Positions 59,821 through 64,000 of a stretch of 64,000 nucleotides of DNA are shown piece by piece. Numbering within the stretch: the stretch's first letter is position 1; each line of letters opens with the position of its first letter. The notes under the pieces are model-generated. The model did not search any database. It saw nothing but the letters and a program-made list of their open reading frames with translations, and was not told where the DNA came from. A program made the translations under genes and the position numbers. Origin of the DNA: Alphaproteobacteria bacterium (GTDB lineage: Bacteria > Pseudomonadota > Alphaproteobacteria > Micropepsales > Micropepsaceae); NCBI GenBank assembly GCA_025924715.1, contig JAICHV010000003.1, forward strand, positions 1 to 64,000, in the 5' to 3' direction.

Positions 59821-60495
59821 TCATCTTCGCTTTTCTTCAATTCGCGACAGATCCAAACTCGTCTTGGTGCCAGCTACCAGGTAAAGCGCCATGGCAATCA
59901 GCAGAGGAATGACCGCGCGACCGATCAATACATGCGTCAAGAGGGGACCAAACAGAACCGAGGGGCTGTAGAACCGCAAAGCAGGTAACACCTGTTCCAA
60001 CGCAAAAGTCACCGTTGCGGGCAAAAAAGCCAGGGCGAACCAGCGAAGCGCAGCCACCTTCTTGCCGATCAGCGCAATGGCGGACAGCGCGAAAAGCCCG
60101 CCCGCCAAGAGCGATGCGGCCTGCACGGCCAAAGGAACGGAAGGCCAATAAACGCAGATAATCCTGTCGTCGGGAAAGAGCGCAAGCACGTCAAGCGCGG
60201 ACGCAGAAAGGTGGACATAGCACCCCAACGCCTGCGCGGGACCAACAACGTTCTGGCCGGCCAGGTAAAAAATCAATGCGGCGAGGAATGCTCTCGGCAG
60301 AATGCCGTTCACGAGATGGGACCTGAGCGCTTCCCGATAGCTTGCAAATACGCACCCCGCTGCCCAGGACAAAGCGGCCCGGTCATCGCGAATATGGTGG
60401 ATTTCCTGCTCTATACCTTCTGCCCAGAAGGCGTTCCGTTTCCACAGCACCCAGCGTGCATGACCGCCGAGGATCAGGGCCATTCGTCTAAGCAT
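59821..60495 (-). CDS. Membrane protein of unknown function, linked to PadR regulator
   Basis: 224 aa from ATG 60495 with GAGG six bases upstream; the track start 60501 is a GTG. Soluble N-terminal region (EIHHIRDDRAALSWAAGCV is typical of the permease-associated module often placed after PadR) then four or five membrane helices. Twelve bases after the PadR stop and probably cotranscribed. PadR commonly represses the operon it starts; the effector is unknown. Confidence 0.75.
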   Translation of the reverse strand: MLRRMALILGGHARWVLWKRNAFWAEGIEQEIHHIRDDRAALSWAAGCVFASYREALRSHLVNGILPRAFLAALIFYLAGQNVVGPAQALGCYVHLSASALDVLALFPDDRIICVYWPSVPLAVQAASLLAGGLFALSAIALIGKKVAALRWFALAFLPATVTFALEQVLPALRFYSPSVLFGPLLTHVLIGRAVIPLLIAMALYLVAGTKTSLDLSRIEEKRR

Positions 60496-60507
60496 GGCCA
60501 CCCTCGT

Positions 60508-60822
60508 TCATGAAAACGATCCACTCAACTTGGGACGAAGCTTGCGCTTGATATCTTGAGGTTCCAGGCTGCGGGCGAATGCGATCCCGCTTGGGGTCAG
60601 CCGATAGACATGCCGCGGAGGCGTGCCCGCCCGCTCCGCCTCTTCCCATCGGGCTTCTAAAAATCCTTGTTCCTTGAGGCGGATCAGGAGCGGATAAAGC
60701 GTGCCCGACTTCAATTCCGTATCCTGCGACAAGCCGTATCCGTGGCGCCATTCTTGCGGCGTTCGCAGCATCTCCCGCAAGACCGCATGGGTCTGCTTTG
60801 AGGCATTGGGGGTGCGTCCCAT
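60508..60822 (-). CDS. PadR family transcriptional regulator
   Basis: 104 aa. Winged helix with LKSGTLYPLLIRLKEQGFLEARWE and PPRHVYRLTPSG, the standard PadR recognition helix and wing. Short form without the long dimerisation tail. The upstream gap has the palindrome ACATATGT about 10 bases before the start, a possible self-regulatory site. Divergent from the DsbA-like gene. Confidence 0.92.
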   Translation of the reverse strand: MGRTPNASKQTHAVLREMLRTPQEWRHGYGLSQDTELKSGTLYPLLIRLKEQGFLEARWEEAERAGTPPRHVYRLTPSGIAFARSLEPQDIKRKLRPKLSGSFS

Positions 60823-60880
60823 TGCATAACTCTACATATGTTGATTATTCTGTCAACCGTCCGGCGAAGGAGACCAAAGG

Positions 60881-61552
60881 ATGCATCGAATTGTCCTGTT
60901 TGTCCTGGGTGCGGCAGCCTTGGGGGCGCTTGCAGTTGCCTGGCTCGAATTTGCGCCGGCGAGGAACGACGCGCTACCTGTCGCAGCACCGGGTTTTTCC
61001 ATCAGCGAATATGACCGCACCGTGGGGAATCCCAAGGCCCCTGTCGTGCTGATCGAGTATGGCGCGCCGGTGTGCCCGCATTGCGCGCAATTCGATATGG
61101 AAGACTTTCCGGAACTGAAGACAAGCTACATCGATACGGGCAAGGTCTTCTACGTTTTCCGCGTCTATCCCGTCCGTCCCGGTGACGGGCCTGCCGAAAG
61201 ATTGCTTCGCTGCCTGCCTCGGGAAAAGTATTTTTCCTTTTTGGACCTACTGTTCCGCAACCAACCGCAGTGGGATGGCGACGAATATCCGGTGGCCGAT
61301 TCCCATGCCGGGCTCATTCGCATGGCGCGGATTGCCGGAATGGGTGCAGAGCAGGCCGAAGCCTGTATGCAAGACGATTCGACGAACGATGCCATTAATC
61401 AGATCGCGCAGGATGGCCAGAAACGCTATGGCCTGACCGGCACGCCGACTTTCGTGGTGGATGGTGTCCCCGCTGCGGCCGGCGAGCATTGGCCGCAACT
61501 GCGTTCCAGGCTGAACACAGCATTAGCGGCGAAAGGCGCGACGGTGCCCTAG
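60881..61552 (+). CDS. DsbA-like thioredoxin-fold protein
   Basis: 223 aa, GGAGACCAAAGG before ATG. N-terminal signal/anchor (IVLFVLGAAALGALAVAW), then a thioredoxin fold with active site VCPHCAQFD (CPHC, DsbA-like) near residue 65 and cis-Pro block TGTPTFVVDGVP near 186. Periplasmic thiol oxidase or reductase; partner unknown. Divergent from padR. Confidence 0.9.
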   Translation: MHRIVLFVLGAAALGALAVAWLEFAPARNDALPVAAPGFSISEYDRTVGNPKAPVVLIEYGAPVCPHCAQFDMEDFPELKTSYIDTGKVFYVFRVYPVRPGDGPAERLLRCLPREKYFSFLDLLFRNQPQWDGDEYPVADSHAGLIRMARIAGMGAEQAEACMQDDSTNDAINQIAQDGQKRYGLTGTPTFVVDGVPAAAGEHWPQLRSRLNTALAAKGATVP

Positions 61553-61555
61553 TGT

Positions 61556-62161
61556 TCAGACCCAGGGAGCCTGGGCGCGCTGGCGGGATTCGTAATCCGA
61601 AATCTTGTCCTCGCTGCGCATGGTCAGGCCGATATCGTCCCAGCCGTTGAGCAGGCATTGCTTGCGAAAGGGATCGACCTCGAATTTGAGGCAGCCGCCA
61701 TCGGGGCCGCGGATTTCCTGCGCTTGCAGATCGATGCTGATGCGGGCATTGGCGCCGCGTTCCGCGTCGTCCATCAGCTTGTCGACCTCCGCCTGAGGCA
61801 GCTTGATCGGCAGGATGCCGTTCTTGAAGCAGTTGCCGTAGAAAATATCGGCAAAGCTGGGGGCGATGATGCAGCGGATGCCGAAATCCAGCAGCGCCCA
61901 GGGCGCGTGCTCGCGGCTGGAGCCGCAGCCGAAATTGTCGCCCGTCACCAGAATCTTGGCGCCCTTATAGGCGGGCTTGTTGAGAATAAAGTCGGGATTG
62001 TCGCTGCCATCGGGATTGTGGCGCAATTCGTCGAACAGCGCGTTGCCCAGCCCGGTGCGATGGATGGTTTTGAGATATTGCTTAGGAATGATCATGTCGG
62101 TGTCGACATTGATCATGTTCAGGGGGGCGGCGATGCCGTCGAGTTTGATAAAAGGTTCCAT
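61556..62161 (-). CDS. leuD: 3-isopropylmalate dehydratase small subunit
   Basis: 201 aa from ATG 62161; the longer track start adds non-family residues. Aconitase swivel domain: [31 protein letters not shown] and [10 protein letters not shown] are diagnostic for LeuD. With LeuC (not in the window) it isomerises isopropylmalate in leucine synthesis. No strong ribosome site, suggesting coupling is not the control here. Convergent with the DsbA-like gene, three bases apart. Confidence 0.95.
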   Translation of the reverse strand: MEPFIKLDGIAAPLNMINVDTDMIIPKQYLKTIHRTGLGNALFDELRHNPDGSDNPDFILNKPAYKGAKILVTGDNFGCGSSREHAPWALLDFGIRCIIAPSFADIFYGNCFKNGILPIKLPQAEVDKLMDDAERGANARISIDLQAQEIRGPDGGCLKFEVDPFRKQCLLNGWDDIGLTMRSEDKISDYESRQRAQAPWV

Positions 62162-62237
62162 GGTGGCGGGACCATAATCAAAGCACAGGCCCAATGCCAC
62201 ATCGTAATTTACTCAAGTTTTCAAAGGCTTGATCCGC

Positions 62238-63665
62238 TCAGGAGGAGCAGGAAACCTCCAGCCCGCACAGCGCCGGTGGGGGCGGCGCGGCGAATTCCTC
62301 GTTCTGCGGCTGCTCGCCATAGGGGTTTTGCAGCATGGTGAAAATGCGGTCCAGCATGGCGATGTCGCCGCGGTCCTCCACGGCGCGAATGGCGGTTTCC
62401 GCCACCCAATTGCGCAGGACATATTTGGGATTGGCCGCGTTCATCGCCGCCGCCCGCTCCCCCTCGCCCGCCAGCCGGGCTTTGTAACCCGTCGCCCAGG
62501 CTTCGGCGTCGCCGCGCGCTGCGCCGAAAGAAGCCAGCCAGTTTTCGTCCAGCCGCGACAAGCCGCGGAAAGTCAGGGTGTAGTCCACCCGCGCCCCGGC
62601 CATCAGCGCAAGCAGGCCGCCCATCAAGCGGTCATCGCCCTCCTCCAGCCGAACCAAGCCGAATTTGGCGCGCATGCGGGCGCGATAATGTTGGGTGAAA
62701 TATGTTTCGTAGTGGCCCAGTTTTTCCTTCAGCTCTTCGCTGGGGATAAGGCTCGAAAGTGCCACCGCCAAAGCGTGCAAATTCCACAGCCCGATACTGG
62801 GCTGGTTGTCGAAGGAATAGCGGCCGGTCTCATCGGTGTGGTTGCAGATGAACCCCGGATCATAGGCTTCCATGAAGCCGAACGGCCCATAATCCAAGGT
62901 GAGGCCCAGGATCGACATATTGTCGGTGTTCATCACCCCATGGGCAAAGCCGACCGCCTGCCAATCCGCCATCAGTTCGGCCGTGCGCTTGACCACTTCG
63001 CCGAACCAGCCGGGATAATCACCTTTGTACGGCGCAAAATATTCCCCGATGACGTGATCAGCCAGCAGCCTCACCTGTTCATGCCGGCCGGAATGATGGA
63101 AATGCTCGAAATGGCCGAAGCGGATATGGCTGCGCGCCAGCCGCGTCAGAATGGCGCCCGGCTCTGATGTCTCACGCTGTACGGTTTCGCCGGTGGCAAC
63201 GATGGCCAGGGCCCGCGTCGTGGGGATACCCAGCGCCGCCATGGCTTCGCTGCAAAGATATTCCCGGATGGTGGAGCGCATCACCGCCCGTCCGTCACCG
63301 AAGCGCGAATAGGGCGTCCGGCCGGCGCCTTTCAATTGCACATCCCACAATTCGCCGCGGCGATTGCGCAGTTGCGCGATCAGCAGGGCGCGGCCGTCAC
63401 CAAGCTGCCCCGCCCAGACCCCGAACTGATGACCGGAATAGACCATGGCCAGGGCCGTGGCGTCCGCGATGGGCCGATGGCCGGAGAAAATCTGGGCAAA
63501 TTCGGGGTCGCCAAAGACTTGCGGATCCAGATCGATCAGTGCCGCCGCGCGGGCATTGGCGTGGATCAGGCGCGGCGTCTGCCCCACTTTTTCCGCCGGC
63601 ATCGCGGTATAGAAATCGCCCGGCAGCTGCGCAAAATGATTTTCCGGCCTCAGAGCAAAACTCAT
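62238..63665 (-). CDS. selO: SelO/YdiU protein adenylyltransferase
   Basis: 475 aa from ATG 63665, which overlaps the next gene's stop (ATGA). Pseudokinase-like AMPylator: MVYSGHQFGVWAGQLGDGRA, DVQLKGAGRTPYSRFGDGRA, GVMNTDNMSILGLTLDYGPF (catalytic loop/DFG-like) and the conserved redox-active C-terminus CGLEVSCSS. Attaches AMP to protein targets, linked to oxidative stress. Coupled to the YaiI-type gene. Confidence 0.95.
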   Translation of the reverse strand: MSFALRPENHFAQLPGDFYTAMPAEKVGQTPRLIHANARAAALIDLDPQVFGDPEFAQIFSGHRPIADATALAMVYSGHQFGVWAGQLGDGRALLIAQLRNRRGELWDVQLKGAGRTPYSRFGDGRAVMRSTIREYLCSEAMAALGIPTTRALAIVATGETVQRETSEPGAILTRLARSHIRFGHFEHFHHSGRHEQVRLLADHVIGEYFAPYKGDYPGWFGEVVKRTAELMADWQAVGFAHGVMNTDNMSILGLTLDYGPFGFMEAYDPGFICNHTDETGRYSFDNQPSIGLWNLHALAVALSSLIPSEELKEKLGHYETYFTQHYRARMRAKFGLVRLEEGDDRLMGGLLALMAGARVDYTLTFRGLSRLDENWLASFGAARGDAEAWATGYKARLAGEGERAAAMNAANPKYVLRNWVAETAIRAVEDRGDIAMLDRIFTMLQNPYGEQPQNEEFAAPPPPALCGLEVSCSS

Positions 63666-64000
63666 GAGGAGAGCTTGGCCCGTTTCAGCGCCGCGATGCA
63701 ATTTTCCAGTTCGCCGAGGAAGCTGGAACGATCCTGGCGGGAAAAGCCGGCATGCCGGGTCTCGCCGCCGCTCAGTTCCCGCAAATGGCGGCTAAGTTCG
63801 CGCATTCCCAGCGCCATGCCGATGCTCTGCGGCGTAAAGGCTTTGCCGTTGGGCGCCAGGACCCGCGCGCCTTTGTCCAGGCAGCGCGCCGCCAGGGGAA
63901 TATCGGCGGTGACCGCGATATCGCCGGCGGCGATGTGCCCCACGATCCAATCATCGGCGGCGTCCGCTCCTTGCGCCACCGTGACATGGCGCAGCAGCGG
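63662..64000 (-). CDS. YaiI/YqxD family (UPF0178, DUF188) protein, N-terminus outside window
   Basis: Open from beyond the right edge to the stop at 63662 (about 112 residues seen; family length about 150). VAQGADAADDWIVGHIAAGDIAVTADIPLAARCLDKGARVLAP is the signature block of the PIN-like DUF188 family. The track start at 63979 is not the real one because the frame continues upstream. Function not established. Overlaps selO by four bases. Confidence 0.88.
   Translation of the reverse strand, partial: PLLRHVTVAQGADAADDWIVGHIAAGDIAVTADIPLAARCLDKGARVLAPNGKAFTPQSIGMALGMRELSRHLRELSGGETRHAGFSRQDRSSFLGELENCIAALKRAKLSS

Noticed and set aside
1-64000. CRISPR arrays, IS elements, tRNA/rRNA genes
   Set aside because: Looked for repeated spacers, transposase motifs, terminal repeats and T-loop sequences by eye; none seen.

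Overview
The window is a high-GC stretch from an alphaproteobacterium. The main evidence is six perfect EcfG-type (general stress sigma factor) promoter matches, the exosortase A (XrtA/PEP-CTERM) exopolysaccharide gene set in its alphaproteobacterial form, and generally GC-rich codon use. The layout suggests a free-living soil or sediment organism, perhaps near Rhizomicrobium/Micropepsaceae, but the genus is a guess. I saw no tRNA, rRNA, insertion sequence, prophage or CRISPR array.

1-7.1 kb, minus strand: a run of exported beta-propeller and sugar-acid type enzymes (PQQ dehydrogenase, enolase-superfamily dehydratase, SMP-30 lactonase, BNR/sialidase-like protein, NHL propeller with a Cys-rich insert). 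Three of the five carry Tat-like signals. A strong hairpin terminator at 5666-5691 separates the last two.

7.3-46 kb: a large XrtA/PEP-CTERM exopolysaccharide region. A minus-strand operon of stop/start-overlapped genes holds chain-length protein, tyrosine kinase, ATPase, deacetylase, glycosyltransferase, exosortase-EpsI fusion and AsnB-like amidotransferase. Next come two divergent flippases, an EpsB-type initiating sugar transferase, several glycosyltransferases (one fused to a deacetylase-like domain), the PrsK/PrsR/PrsT regulatory and TPR module, FemAB-like proteins, a TIGR03016-type outer membrane protein and a Wza-like export lipoprotein. The only visible PEP-CTERM substrate follows, with a sigma-54 promoter that fits control by PrsR. 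The region closes with an exosortase-associated acyltransferase and a ThiF(E1)-nitroreductase fusion that ends at an in-frame TAG, and with galE.

47-64 kb: mixed genes. They include a TPR protein, several very small membrane proteins, a cytochrome P450, a candidate peptide-modification cassette (PqqD-like/TPR/methyltransferase enzyme beside a small Tat-signal peptide, with an intercistronic hairpin and tandem palindromic operators), an L,D-transpeptidase, the DNA ligase/exonuclease repair pair, an SDR/EthD pair, a PKHD-type dioxygenase, PadR with a membrane protein, a DsbA-like protein, LeuD, SelO and a YaiI-type protein cut by the window edge.

Most notable: (i) repeated EcfG promoters tie flippases, glycosyltransferases, small membrane proteins and the repair ligase operon to the general stress response; (ii) the acyltransferase/E1-nitroreductase pair may make an undescribed small molecule beside the exosortase system; (iii) the PqqD-methyltransferase/Tat-peptide cassette looks like an unrecognised RiPP-like system.
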